Source of the DNA: Planctomycetia bacterium | GTDB lineage: Bacteria; Planctomycetota; UBA1135; GCA-002686595 | Length of the DNA stretch: 40,747 bases | Direction of reading: 5' to 3' | NCBI GenBank assembly: GCA_005778045.1 | Contig: SXKQ01000089.1 | Location: forward strand, 1-40,747 | Shown here: in pieces, positions 15,409-22,859 of the stretch | How positions within the stretch are numbered: the first letter of the stretch is position 1 | How the letters are laid out: each line of letters opens with the position of its first letter | The notes under the pieces: model-generated | The model's input: only the letters and a program-made list of their open reading frames with translations | Told to the model about the DNA's origin: nothing | Database searches by the model: none | Made by a program: the position numbers and the translations under genes

Positions 15409-16704
15409 ATGAACATCTGCCAGACCGATCTCCCGTTGGACTGGTACCAGGAAGAGTTCAAGCCCTACGCCGAGGAGTACCAAGCACTCCCCGACCGGCG
15501 CCCGGGCACGGTCTTGCCGTGGCTCGATCGCTACGCGCAGCCGGCGCTCGACCACTTTGGCGACGCGCTCCTGCTCGTGGCGCACTTCTACATGGGCGGC
15601 GAGATCGTCAAGCTCGTCGAGCGCTACGGTGGAGCGGTCTCCGACAGCTACCAGCTCGCCCTGCAGGCGGCGCGCAACCCGCACAAGAAGGTGATCGTCG
15701 AGTCGGCCGTGCACTTCATGGCCGAGTCGATCGCGATCCTCGCCCACGAGGACCAGTCGGTGTGGATCACCAACCCCAAGGCGGGCTGCACGATGGAGAT
15801 GCTCGCCAAGGACTACATGGTAGAGCCCGTCGCGGAGCAGCTCGTCGAGCGCTACGGCGATGACCTTCTAGTGGTCGCGTACATGAACACCGGTGGACGC
15901 ATCAAGGCGCTCGCGGGCCGCACGGGCGGTGCCGTGTGCACCAGCTCGAACGCGCCCAAGATCGTCGACTGGGCGCGCAAGAAGGGGAAGAAGATCCTGT
16001 TCGTGCCCGACCAGCACCTCGGCCGCAACACGGCCGCGAAGCTCGGCATGGATCTCTCGAAGGTCGTGGCGCTGCCCGACCCGCAGCTTGGTCGCGGTGG
16101 CTTCAAGGTCGACGACCGTACGGTCGCGGGCGGGCTCGCGGCGCTCGATCGCTCCGAGATGATCCTGTGGGGCAGTTTCTGCGGCGTGCACACGGTCTTC
16201 AGCCCGGCGCACGTGCAGTACTGGAAGGAACGCGGCTACACCGTGCTCGTGCACCCCGAGTCGAAGCTCGAGGTCGTGCAGGCAGCCGACGGCAGCGGCT
16301 CGACGAACTTCCTCTGGGAAGCGCTGATGAAGGCCGCGCCGGGCTCGAAGCTCGCGATCGGCACCGAAGGCCACTTCGTGCGCAACGCGCGCGAGCAGGG
16401 CCGCCTCCGCGGCGTGGAGGTCGTGCACCTCGCCGACATTCCCGACCCGTCCTACGGCTCGATGGGCTGCGGCTGCGCGACCATGAGTCGCAATGATCCG
16501 CCGCACCTCGCCGGCATGCTCGACCTTCTGCGCAAGGGCAAGCCGCCGGCGATCAACCGCGTCTACGCCGGCGATGTCGTCGACGAGGAGAGCGGCGCGC
16601 TCGATCGACTCAAGGCCGAGGAGCGCCGCGAGCTCGTGCACAACGCGCGGCTCTCGTTGCAGCGCATGATCGACATCACCGAGACCGGCACGACGAGCTG
16701 CTAG
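15409..16704 (+). CDS. nadA: Quinolinate synthase
   Basis: This 431-residue NadA condenses iminoaspartate with dihydroxyacetone phosphate to quinolinate, the first committed part of NAD biosynthesis, using a [4Fe-4S] cluster. The three cluster cysteines appear in NPKAGCTME, WGSFCGVHT and GSMGCGCATM. Typical substrate-binding blocks are VAHFYMGGEI, SDSYQLA, HPESKLEVV and GTEGHFV. In the HPE block the usual following Cys is Ser, which is not a cluster ligand. ATG 15409 is used; an in-frame TTG at 15361 would add 16 residues of poor family match. No nadB or nadC is visible in the window. It converges with the sulfatase-like gene 7 bp away. Confidence 0.92.
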   Translation: MNICQTDLPLDWYQEEFKPYAEEYQALPDRRPGTVLPWLDRYAQPALDHFGDALLLVAHFYMGGEIVKLVERYGGAVSDSYQLALQAARNPHKKVIVESAVHFMAESIAILAHEDQSVWITNPKAGCTMEMLAKDYMVEPVAEQLVERYGDDLLVVAYMNTGGRIKALAGRTGGAVCTSSNAPKIVDWARKKGKKILFVPDQHLGRNTAAKLGMDLSKVVALPDPQLGRGGFKVDDRTVAGGLAALDRSEMILWGSFCGVHTVFSPAHVQYWKERGYTVLVHPESKLEVVQAADGSGSTNFLWEALMKAAPGSKLAIGTEGHFVRNAREQGRLRGVEVVHLADIPDPSYGSMGCGCATMSRNDPPHLAGMLDLLRKGKPPAINRVYAGDVVDEESGALDRLKAEERRELVHNARLSLQRMIDITETGTTSC

Positions 16705-16711
16705 CGCGTGC

Positions 16712-18052
16712 TCACTGTCCGAGGCGCGCGCGCACCTCGGCGAGCAGCTCCGCCGCCTGTTCAGGATGCTCCGCGAGCACGTTCTTCGTCTCGCGCGGGT
16801 CAGCCTCGAGGTCGAAGAGCAGGTCGGAGCGCGTCGGGCGGTGCACGTAGCGCCACTTGCCCGCGTAGAGCACGTGCACGGGCCCCGGCGGGTTCTTCTC
16901 GTGCTCGCGCTCGGGGCGCGAGGCGAGCGCCCCGTCCATCGGATGCGCGAGCAGGTCCTGTGCGCCCTGCGCAGCGAGGCCCGACCACGCCTTCGCGCCC
17001 GCGAGCTGGACCGCACTCGCCAGCACGTCGCGCAGCGAGACCGACGCCGGGATCTTGCGCGCCGCGAGATCGCGCGCGCGTAGCACCGCCGGCACGAGCA
17101 GGTTCTCGCGCGTCATCTCGCCGTGACCGAGCTCCGCCCCCTCGCCCAGAGCCTGCCCGTACACGCCGGCGACGACGAGCACCGCGCGCTCAGCTGCGGC
17201 CTTGCCCGCGAGCGCATCCACGATCCGCCCCAGAGCCTCGTCCGCCGCCGCCAGATCGGCCTCGTAGCGCCGGAAGAGCTCGAGAAAACGCCCACCATCG
17301 ATGCGCGGCACTTGGAACTGCTTTTGGATCTGCGACGCGTCAAGCTCAGGAAACAGCATGCGCACGAGCGTCGTCTTCTGGAACCCGCCGTTGTTGAAGC
17401 GTTCCGGCGCGACTCCCAGACCGGCGAGGCGTGCGTCGAGCTCGGGCGCGTGCGGAAAGCGCGCGAGCTGCTCCGCGCTCGGCACGTTCGGCTCGAGCCC
17501 ACCTTTCAGGTGCACCCACAGGAACACGAGCTCGCCTTCGTGGACCTCGAGCCACTTCACCGCGCGCGCCGCGACGCTCGCAGCGTCGCGTGTGCCGCTC
17601 TCTGGCTCGTCGACGTAGGCGAAGCCCGAGGGCACGCCGGTCGCCTTGCCAATCCCCTTGTGGGACAGGATCGCCGCGGTGCGGTACAGCTCTCCCGCGA
17701 GCAGCTCCGCCGCCGTGCGCGTGCCAACGCGCGACGTCCAGCCCTTCGGGGAGGCCAGCTCCATGGCTCCGTGCTCGCGCGGATCACGGCACGTGAAGAG
17801 CGACAGGTGGGCAGCAGCGGGCGCGGGCATGGGCGTCACGGCGCGCTCGAAGGTCACGCCTTCGCGGGCGAGCGCGTCTAGGCGCGGCGTCGTCGGGCGC
17901 GACCAGCCCCCGAAGCCCGTCCAGTCGGGGCGCAGGGCTTCGATCGTGACCAGCACCACCGAGCGGCGCTCGGGCTGAGGAGTTTCCCCGGCAGGCACGG
18001 GGGGCGAGTCCGGGGCTTGGAAGAGCGCACAGGCGAGGAAGCTGAGCAACAT
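16712..18052 (-). CDS. Sulfatase / alkaline-phosphatase-fold exported protein, probably catalytically altered
   Basis: This 446-residue protein begins with a short hydrophobic leader (MLLSFLACALFQ). Its N-terminal strand VVLVTIEALRPDWTGFGG and block HLSLFTCRDPREHG match bacterial sulfatases. The expected active site is not intact: the formylglycine/nucleophile site (C/S/T-x-P-S) reads P-A-P-A, the first metal Asp in 'tiDtlRpD' is Glu38, and the C-terminal metal motif '(T/S)-x-D-H-G-E' reads AGVYGQ before LGEGAELGHGEM. It may therefore bind a sulfate or phosphate ester without hydrolysing it. Similarity to the family is clear; loss of activity is inferred. The inverted repeat at 18110-18135 lies 58 bp upstream of its start. 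Confidence 0.78.
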   Translation of the reverse strand: MLLSFLACALFQAPDSPPVPAGETPQPERRSVVLVTIEALRPDWTGFGGWSRPTTPRLDALAREGVTFERAVTPMPAPAAAHLSLFTCRDPREHGAMELASPKGWTSRVGTRTAAELLAGELYRTAAILSHKGIGKATGVPSGFAYVDEPESGTRDAASVAARAVKWLEVHEGELVFLWVHLKGGLEPNVPSAEQLARFPHAPELDARLAGLGVAPERFNNGGFQKTTLVRMLFPELDASQIQKQFQVPRIDGGRFLELFRRYEADLAAADEALGRIVDALAGKAAAERAVLVVAGVYGQALGEGAELGHGEMTRENLLVPAVLRARDLAARKIPASVSLRDVLASAVQLAGAKAWSGLAAQGAQDLLAHPMDGALASRPEREHEKNPPGPVHVLYAGKWRYVHRPTRSDLLFDLEADPRETKNVLAEHPEQAAELLAEVRARLGQ

Positions 18053-18109
18053 GGGGCTGAAACCAAGTCTAGGCTGCCCGACGGATCAGTCGAGCGGCGC
18101 CGCGTACGA

Positions 18110-18135
18110 GGGCAGGAAATCCTCTTTTCCTGCCC
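18110..18135. repeat. Perfect 10-bp inverted repeat
   Basis: GGGCAGGAAA (18110-18119) and TTTCCTGCCC (18126-18135) flank a 6-nt spacer, 58 bp upstream of the sulfatase-like start. It could be a regulator binding site or an RNA hairpin. No T tract follows it on either strand, so a terminator is unlikely. Confidence 0.5.
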
Positions 18136-18149
18136 CGTTCTGCGGGACA

Positions 18150-18419
18150 ACTGCGGACTCGGCTCAGGTCAGGGTCAAACCGGCCGCCGCGCTCCCCACC
18201 CCCCTCCGGGGAGGCGCGGTGCTCGTCCAGCCCCCAGCCTGACAGCCCCATGCGACGTCCTGAGCGTCGCACGCGGTCGAAGACGACGCCCCCACGACCG
18301 GCCCACGAAGCCGGACGTGTCGCTCCCCCGCATTCCAGAGGTGCGGAGGACGGTTCGCGGTGGCGCCTGGATGGGCGCGGCCGGCATGGATCCTGAACCA
18401 TGCCGGCCGCCTTTCTTTT
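18150..18419 (+). ncRNA. Second candidate structured RNA, upstream of the RlmN-family gene
   Basis: The 427-bp gap ahead of the radical SAM gene holds no convincing gene. On the plus strand it forms several strong hairpins: CCGCGC-TCCCC with GGGGA-GCGCGG (18187-18219, one bulged G), TGCGACG/CGTCGCA (18251-18271), CGGTCG/CGACCG (18274-18300), CCGGC/GCCGG (18298-18314, competing with the previous one) and CCGCA/TGCGG (18328-18346). A strong terminator follows at 18377-18419, 60 bp before the start codon. The 5' boundary is not known. The layout (hairpins, terminator, gene) resembles that at 9.5-9.7 kb, although I see no clear sequence identity between the two. Confidence 0.38.
18377..18419 (+). 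terminator. Strong intrinsic terminator or attenuator
   Basis: A 13-bp perfect stem (GCGGCCGGCATGG, 18377-18389; CCATGCCGGCCGC, 18398-18410) with an 8-nt loop is followed by ctttctttt. It lies 60 bp upstream of the RlmN-family start. Confidence 0.85.
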
Positions 18420-18479
18420 CCCCGCGCTCGCCCCCGCGCAGGCCCGCGCCACGGCGCGGCGGTTACCCTCTCCCGCCCC

Positions 18480-19493
18480 ATGCGCGCGCTCCTCGCCTTC
18501 GCCCACTCCGCCACGAACGCGGAAGTGCACCTGCGCCCGCTGTGGACCCAGTGGCTCGCGGGCGAGTCCCTCGAGGCCGGAGTGCGGCGCGTCACGCCCC
18601 CGCGCGCGCTGGTAGAGCTGCTCCCGGAGCTCGAGCGCCGGCTGCACGCCATCGCTCGCGTGCAGTCCGAGCACCCGTCCACCGACGGCTCGACACGCCT
18701 GCTCGTCGAGCTCGCCGACGGCGCCACGGTCGAGAGCGTGCGCCTTGCGCGCGAGGCCTTGTGCATCTCGACGCAAGTCGGTTGCGCGGTGGGTTGCCGC
18801 TTTTGCAAGACCGGCGAGAGCGGCCTGCTGCGGCAGCTCGCGCCTGAGGAGATGCTCGCGCAGGTGGCGCTGGCTCGCGCGCGCGGCCCCGTGAGGCGCG
18901 TGGTCCTGATGGGCATGGGCGAGCCGATGCACAACCTCGACAACGTGCTCGAGGCGCTGGTCTGGCTCGGCGGGCCCGGACGCCTCGCCCACAAGAGCAT
19001 CGTCTTCTCGACCGTCGGTGAGCCGGCACTGTTCGAGCGCCTGCGCGCACACTCCGTGCGACCGGCGCTCGCGCTCTCGCTGCACACGACGGATGCAGAG
19101 CTGCGCAGCGAGCTGCTGCCGCGCGCGCCGCGCGTCGAGCCCGCGGAGCTGCTCACCGCGGCGTGCGACTACGCCGACGCCGTCACATGGCCGCTGCAGG
19201 TGCAGTGGACGCTGCTCGAAGGCATCAACGACTCCGACCGCGAGGTCGAGCGTCTCGTGGAGCTGCTGCGTGGCCGCCGAGCGATGCTCAACTTGATCCC
19301 GTGGAACGAGGTCGAGGGCTTCGGCTTCCGGCGCCCGGATCCGCTGCGCGCTCGCGACATGGTGCGCGCCCTCAAGGCACGCGGTGTTTTCGCCACCATC
19401 CGTCGCAGCGGCGGGCAGGACGTCGAGGGCGCCTGCGGACAGCTGCGCGCGCGCTCGCTGCCACCGCGACGCCGCGAGAAGAGTCAGCCCTGA
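18480..19493 (+). CDS. RlmN/Cfr-family radical SAM RNA methyltransferase
   Basis: This 337-residue protein has the radical SAM cluster motif C-x3-C-x2-C in QVGCAVGCRFCKTG near residue 105, the GMGEPMHNLDN block, and the C-terminal methyl-carrying cysteine in DVEGACGQLRAR. These identify the RlmN/Cfr family, which methylates C2 (RlmN) or C8 (Cfr) of adenosine in 23S rRNA or tRNA by a ping-pong mechanism. The N-terminal domain looks unlike canonical RlmN, so it is probably a divergent paralogue; which adenosine it modifies cannot be told. ATG 18480 is used; an in-frame codon at 18360 would run through the terminator. It converges with the S46 peptidase. Confidence 0.85.
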   Translation: MRALLAFAHSATNAEVHLRPLWTQWLAGESLEAGVRRVTPPRALVELLPELERRLHAIARVQSEHPSTDGSTRLLVELADGATVESVRLAREALCISTQVGCAVGCRFCKTGESGLLRQLAPEEMLAQVALARARGPVRRVVLMGMGEPMHNLDNVLEALVWLGGPGRLAHKSIVFSTVGEPALFERLRAHSVRPALALSLHTTDAELRSELLPRAPRVEPAELLTAACDYADAVTWPLQVQWTLLEGINDSDREVERLVELLRGRRAMLNLIPWNEVEGFGFRRPDPLRARDMVRALKARGVFATIRRSGGQDVEGACGQLRARSLPPRRREKSQP

Positions 19494-19497
19494 AGCG

Positions 19498-19534
19498 AAG
19501 CGGGCCGGGCGAGGAAACCCCGCACGGCCCGCTA
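19498..19534. terminator. Bidirectional hairpin between convergent genes
   Basis: Arms AGCGGGCCG and CGGCCCGCT pair across a 19-nt loop, between the stops of the RlmN-family gene and the S46 peptidase. There is no T tract, so termination may need Rho or may be weak. Confidence 0.4.
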
Positions 19535-19553
19535 GCTCGCGAATGACGTGGGC

Positions 19554-21650
19554 TCAGCGCTTGGCGCGCGAGCCTTCGAGCTCGGTCACGAGCCGGTTGG
19601 TCTTGTAGACGTTGCGCAGCGATTCGAGGATGCCGCGGCTGTCGACGGACACCGAGCGCGACTGCACGTCCGAGTAGCCGTAGTTCCCGACCAGGCTCTG
19701 GATGTTGCCGTCGAAGATCAGGCCCACGACCTCGCCCGCGCGGTTGAACACCGGCGAGCCCGAGTTGCCGCCGATGATGTCGTGAGTCGAGACGAAGTGG
19801 AACGGCGTCTCGAGCTCGAGCACCGACTTGGCGTCAAGCCACGACTTCGGCAGGGCATAGGCCGCTTCCGTCGCACGTTCCTCGGCCTTGGCGTAGGCAC
19901 CGCCGAAGGTCGTGAACGGCTTCACGGGTGCGCCATTGTGCTCGTACCCCTTCACCGTGCCGTACGAGAGGCGCAGCGTGAAGGTCGCATCGGGGTACAC
20001 CTTCTCGCCCTCGACCGCGAAGCGCGCCGCCGCGATCTTGGCGTAGTTCTCGCGCTCGACGGACGTGACCTCGTCCTCCCACTTCTTGCGCATCTGGCGC
20101 GAGAAAGGATCGAGCGCGCGGGCGAGCGCGATCATCGGGTCCTTGCACGCGTCGACCACCGCCTTGCCGCCTTCGACGAGGCGCTTGCGCTCGGCGATGT
20201 CGAACAGCTTGGTGCCCTTGACGCACTCCTCGGCGCGCGCGCGCGGCGCGCGACCCGCGAGGGCTGCGAGCACGATCGGGTCGTTGCCGCCGAGCGTCTC
20301 GGCCATCCCGGAGAGCGCCATCTCGAGGCGCATCATCTCGAACTCCGGATACAGCGGCGCGGGCGAGTAGATCGCGTTCTTGAGCGCGTCGAGACCGGCG
20401 TCGCCGTACTCGCGCAGACGCTCGCCGCTCGGCTTCCCGAGCTCGTCCGCGAGGCGCAGGATGTCCTTGGCGAAGGTGAACGTCTCGGTGCCGAGCGACA
20501 GCGCACCCTGCCCCACCGCACCGTAGCGCGGCGCGAGGAGCGCGGCCGTGGCTTGGCCCTGCGCGATCTTCTCCCACGCGTCACCCCACTTGGCCTTCCA
20601 CTCGGGGTTGGCTTCCACGGCGGCGCGCAGCTTCTCCTCGGCCGTGCGCTTTTCCGCGAAGAGCTGCGGGTCGAGCAGCCCGGAGAGACGACCGACGTAC
20701 ACCTTGCGGCTGTTCTGCACGCTGAACAGATCGCCGCGGGCGATGCGCGCGTTCTCGGTGCTGCGTCCGGAGAACGTCTGCAGCCACACCTCGGCCCGCA
20801 TCAGGCGCGTGGTCGCGCGCGGCACCGCGGCATCGCGCAAGTACTCGAGGTGCGCGACCGTGTTCAGGCGCTGGGTGCTGCCCGGGTGGCCGGCGACGAA
20901 GCACAGCTCGCCATCCGCCGCGCCATTCGCGCTCCAGCGCAGGAAGTTCTCCGCCTTCAACGGCGCACCGTTCTCGTAGATGCGGAAGAACGTCGCGTCG
21001 AGGCAGTAGCGCGGGTACTCGAAGTTGTCGTTGTCGCCGCCGTAGAACGCCGACTGCGTCTCGGGCGCGAACACGAGTCGCACGTCCTCGAAGCGCTTGT
21101 ACTCGTAGAGGTGGTAGCGACCGCCTTGGTAGAGCGTTACGACCTCGCAGTGCAGGCCGCGCGCCCGCTTCGCCTCGTCTTCGATCTGCGTCTGCAACTT
21201 GCGCTTGGCGGCGCCAGCATCGGCCGTGCCGAGCCCCTTTGCGGCGCCCTCGATGCGCTCGGTGACGTCCGTGATGGTCCACAGCACGTCGAGGTGCAGG
21301 TCAGGACACTTGAGCTCGTCGGCGAGCCCCGCCGCCCAGAAACCCTTCTCGATCAGGTTGCTCTCCTTCGACGAGAGCTTCTCGAGGATGTCCGAAGCGA
21401 CGTGGTGGTTGGTCATCACGAGGCCGTCCGCGCTGACGATCGAGCCGGAACCGCCGGTCGAGACGCGCACACAGGAGCGCTGCACGTGCTCCATCCACTC
21501 GGGGCTGGCCTCAAAGCCGTGGCGCGCCTTCATCTCGGCGAGCGGCGGACGGTTGAAGAGCCACATGCCCTCATCAGCGCGCGCGGTGTGCGCGAGCGGA
21601 GCGAGGGTGAGCGAGGCGAGCAGCAGGCGGTGGAGCGGGAGGTGGAACAT
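19554..21650 (-). CDS. S46 family dipeptidyl-peptidase (DPP7/DPP11-like)
   Basis: This 698-residue exported serine peptidase of family S46 removes dipeptides from N-termini in the periplasm. It has a signal peptide (LLLASLTLAPLAHTARA), then EGMWLFNRPP, the catalytic His in VMTNHHVASD, the Asp in GGDNDNFEYPR and the Ser in IIGGNSGSPVF. Shortly after the Ser the sequence reads LIFDGNIQSL; the Gly there corresponds to the position that is Gly in DPP7 and Arg in DPP11, so hydrophobic rather than acidic P1 residues are predicted. Length is close to the family norm. These enzymes serve peptide feeding. It ends 61 bp from the convergent RlmN-family gene. Confidence 0.93.
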   Translation of the reverse strand: MFHLPLHRLLLASLTLAPLAHTARADEGMWLFNRPPLAEMKARHGFEASPEWMEHVQRSCVRVSTGGSGSIVSADGLVMTNHHVASDILEKLSSKESNLIEKGFWAAGLADELKCPDLHLDVLWTITDVTERIEGAAKGLGTADAGAAKRKLQTQIEDEAKRARGLHCEVVTLYQGGRYHLYEYKRFEDVRLVFAPETQSAFYGGDNDNFEYPRYCLDATFFRIYENGAPLKAENFLRWSANGAADGELCFVAGHPGSTQRLNTVAHLEYLRDAAVPRATTRLMRAEVWLQTFSGRSTENARIARGDLFSVQNSRKVYVGRLSGLLDPQLFAEKRTAEEKLRAAVEANPEWKAKWGDAWEKIAQGQATAALLAPRYGAVGQGALSLGTETFTFAKDILRLADELGKPSGERLREYGDAGLDALKNAIYSPAPLYPEFEMMRLEMALSGMAETLGGNDPIVLAALAGRAPRARAEECVKGTKLFDIAERKRLVEGGKAVVDACKDPMIALARALDPFSRQMRKKWEDEVTSVERENYAKIAAARFAVEGEKVYPDATFTLRLSYGTVKGYEHNGAPVKPFTTFGGAYAKAEERATEAAYALPKSWLDAKSVLELETPFHFVSTHDIIGGNSGSPVFNRAGEVVGLIFDGNIQSLVGNYGYSDVQSRSVSVDSRGILESLRNVYKTNRLVTELEGSRAKR

Positions 21651-21708
21651 GGGGTGTGAGAACGGGGCTCGGGACGAAGTGACCGGGGCGACGCGCAGCG
21701 CGCGCCCC

Positions 21709-22470
21709 TCAGGGAACGATGGCGACCACGCGAGCGGGAGCGCCGCCGGCGCGATCGAGCTTGACGGGCAGCGCGATCAGGGTTGCGCCGAGGGGCGGCA
21801 GCTGGTCGAGCCCGGTCAGGTTCTCGAGCGCAGGCTGGTTGTTCTCCGCGAACAGGCGCTGCACCGGCGTGTTGAGGTCGAGGGCCGAGTCGAGACTCGG
21901 ACCGTCGATGCCGACGAGGTCGACCTTGCGGCTGACGAGCTCGCGCGCGAACTCGAGCGACAGGCCCGGATGGCGGGCGGAGTCGAGTGTGCCGTAGTAG
22001 CGATCGGGCGTGCCCCAGTGGCGATCCCAGCCGGTGCGTACGAGCACGATGGCGCGCAGCGGGATGCGCCCGTGATCACGTTCATGGCGCCGCAGGTCAG
22101 AGAGCTGCACCGCGTAGCGCGGGTCGTCCTCGCAGGCTTTCGAGACGTCGATCACGCGCACGGGGCCAACGAGCTGCGAGAGCGGCACCTCGCTCGCACC
22201 GCGTCGCCCCTCGGCGTAGTGCATCGGCGCCTCGATGTGCGTGCCGGAGAGCTCGGAGCCGGAGAAGGCGCCCGTGGCATTCCAGCGCCCGTCGGGCCCG
22301 ATCCCGGCCCGGCGCTCGTAGCGGAAGACGGGCTCGCCCGGCCAGTCGGCCACGCCCTCCGCAACCGTGTGGGTCAGGTCCACCAGCCGGTGCTCGTACA
22401 AAGTCGGAGCACTGGCGCAGGAGCCGAGGACGAGCGCAAGGAGGAGGCCGTGGAGCTTGGGGCGCGACAT
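21709..22470 (-). CDS. Cyclase-family (kynurenine formamidase-like) lipoprotein
   Basis: This 253-residue protein has a lipoprotein signal (LLLALVLGSC). It then matches the cyclase/metal-dependent hydrolase family of bacterial kynurenine formamidase: VDLTHTVAEGVADWPG at the start, the metal motif as GTHIEAPMHY, and a later VLVRTGWDRHW with LVGIDGPSLD. The first His of the usual H-x-G-T-H-x-D-x-P-x-H is not seen (LSGTH) and the Asp is Glu, so metal binding may differ. As a lipoprotein it would act outside the cytoplasm, unlike kynurenine formamidase in tryptophan breakdown. ATG 22470 gives the best signal peptide. It lies 58 bp downstream of the S46 peptidase start region on the same strand. 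Confidence 0.85.
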   Translation of the reverse strand: MSRPKLHGLLLALVLGSCASAPTLYEHRLVDLTHTVAEGVADWPGEPVFRYERRAGIGPDGRWNATGAFSGSELSGTHIEAPMHYAEGRRGASEVPLSQLVGPVRVIDVSKACEDDPRYAVQLSDLRRHERDHGRIPLRAIVLVRTGWDRHWGTPDRYYGTLDSARHPGLSLEFARELVSRKVDLVGIDGPSLDSALDLNTPVQRLFAENNQPALENLTGLDQLPPLGATLIALPVKLDRAGGAPARVVAIVP

Positions 22471-22534
22471 CGAAGTTCCGGCGATCCTCCCACGGATCGC
22501 TCCGCGCGGTACGGTAGCGTCTGAAAGGCCTCGC

Positions 22535-22858
22535 ATGGACTCCCCTGCCCGCAAGTTGGTCCCGATCGTGGCGCTGACGGAGTTCCCGGTCGGCAGCGCT
22601 CGGGCGTTCGAGGTCGGTTCGACCACCGTGGCGCTGTTTCACACTGCCGAGGGGCTGCTCGCCATGGACGACCACTGCACCCACTCGGGCGGACCGCTCT
22701 CGGCGGGCAACGTGCGCGACGGGGTGGTGACCTGTCGCTGGCACGGCGCCGCCTTTCGCCTAGCCACGGGTCGCTCCGTGGGGGTGCTCCGCTGTCGTGC
22801 GTCCCGCACCTTCGCCGTGGCGGTGCGAGCGGGTTGGGTCGAGGTCGAGGAGCCCTGA
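22535..22858 (+). CDS. Rieske-type [2Fe-2S] protein
   Basis: This 107-residue single-domain Rieske protein resembles the ferredoxins of dioxygenase and nitrite-reductase systems. The cluster ligands are C-x-H in DDHCTHSGGPL and C-x2-H in VTCRWHGAAF. Flanking strands (ALFHTAEGLLAM, FAVAVRAGWVEVEE) fit the fold. It ends 1 bp before the threonine-synthase-like gene, so they are almost certainly co-transcribed, and its electron partner may be encoded elsewhere. No oxygenase is visible nearby. Confidence 0.9.
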   Translation: MDSPARKLVPIVALTEFPVGSARAFEVGSTTVALFHTAEGLLAMDDHCTHSGGPLSAGNVRDGVVTCRWHGAAFRLATGRSVGVLRCRASRTFAVAVRAGWVEVEEP

Positions 22859-22859
22859 G

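Noticed and set aside
19548..21659. A plus-strand frame of about 703 codons over the S46 peptidase.
   Set aside because: It mirrors the codon positions of the peptidase and shows no signature; the peptidase has all catalytic residues.
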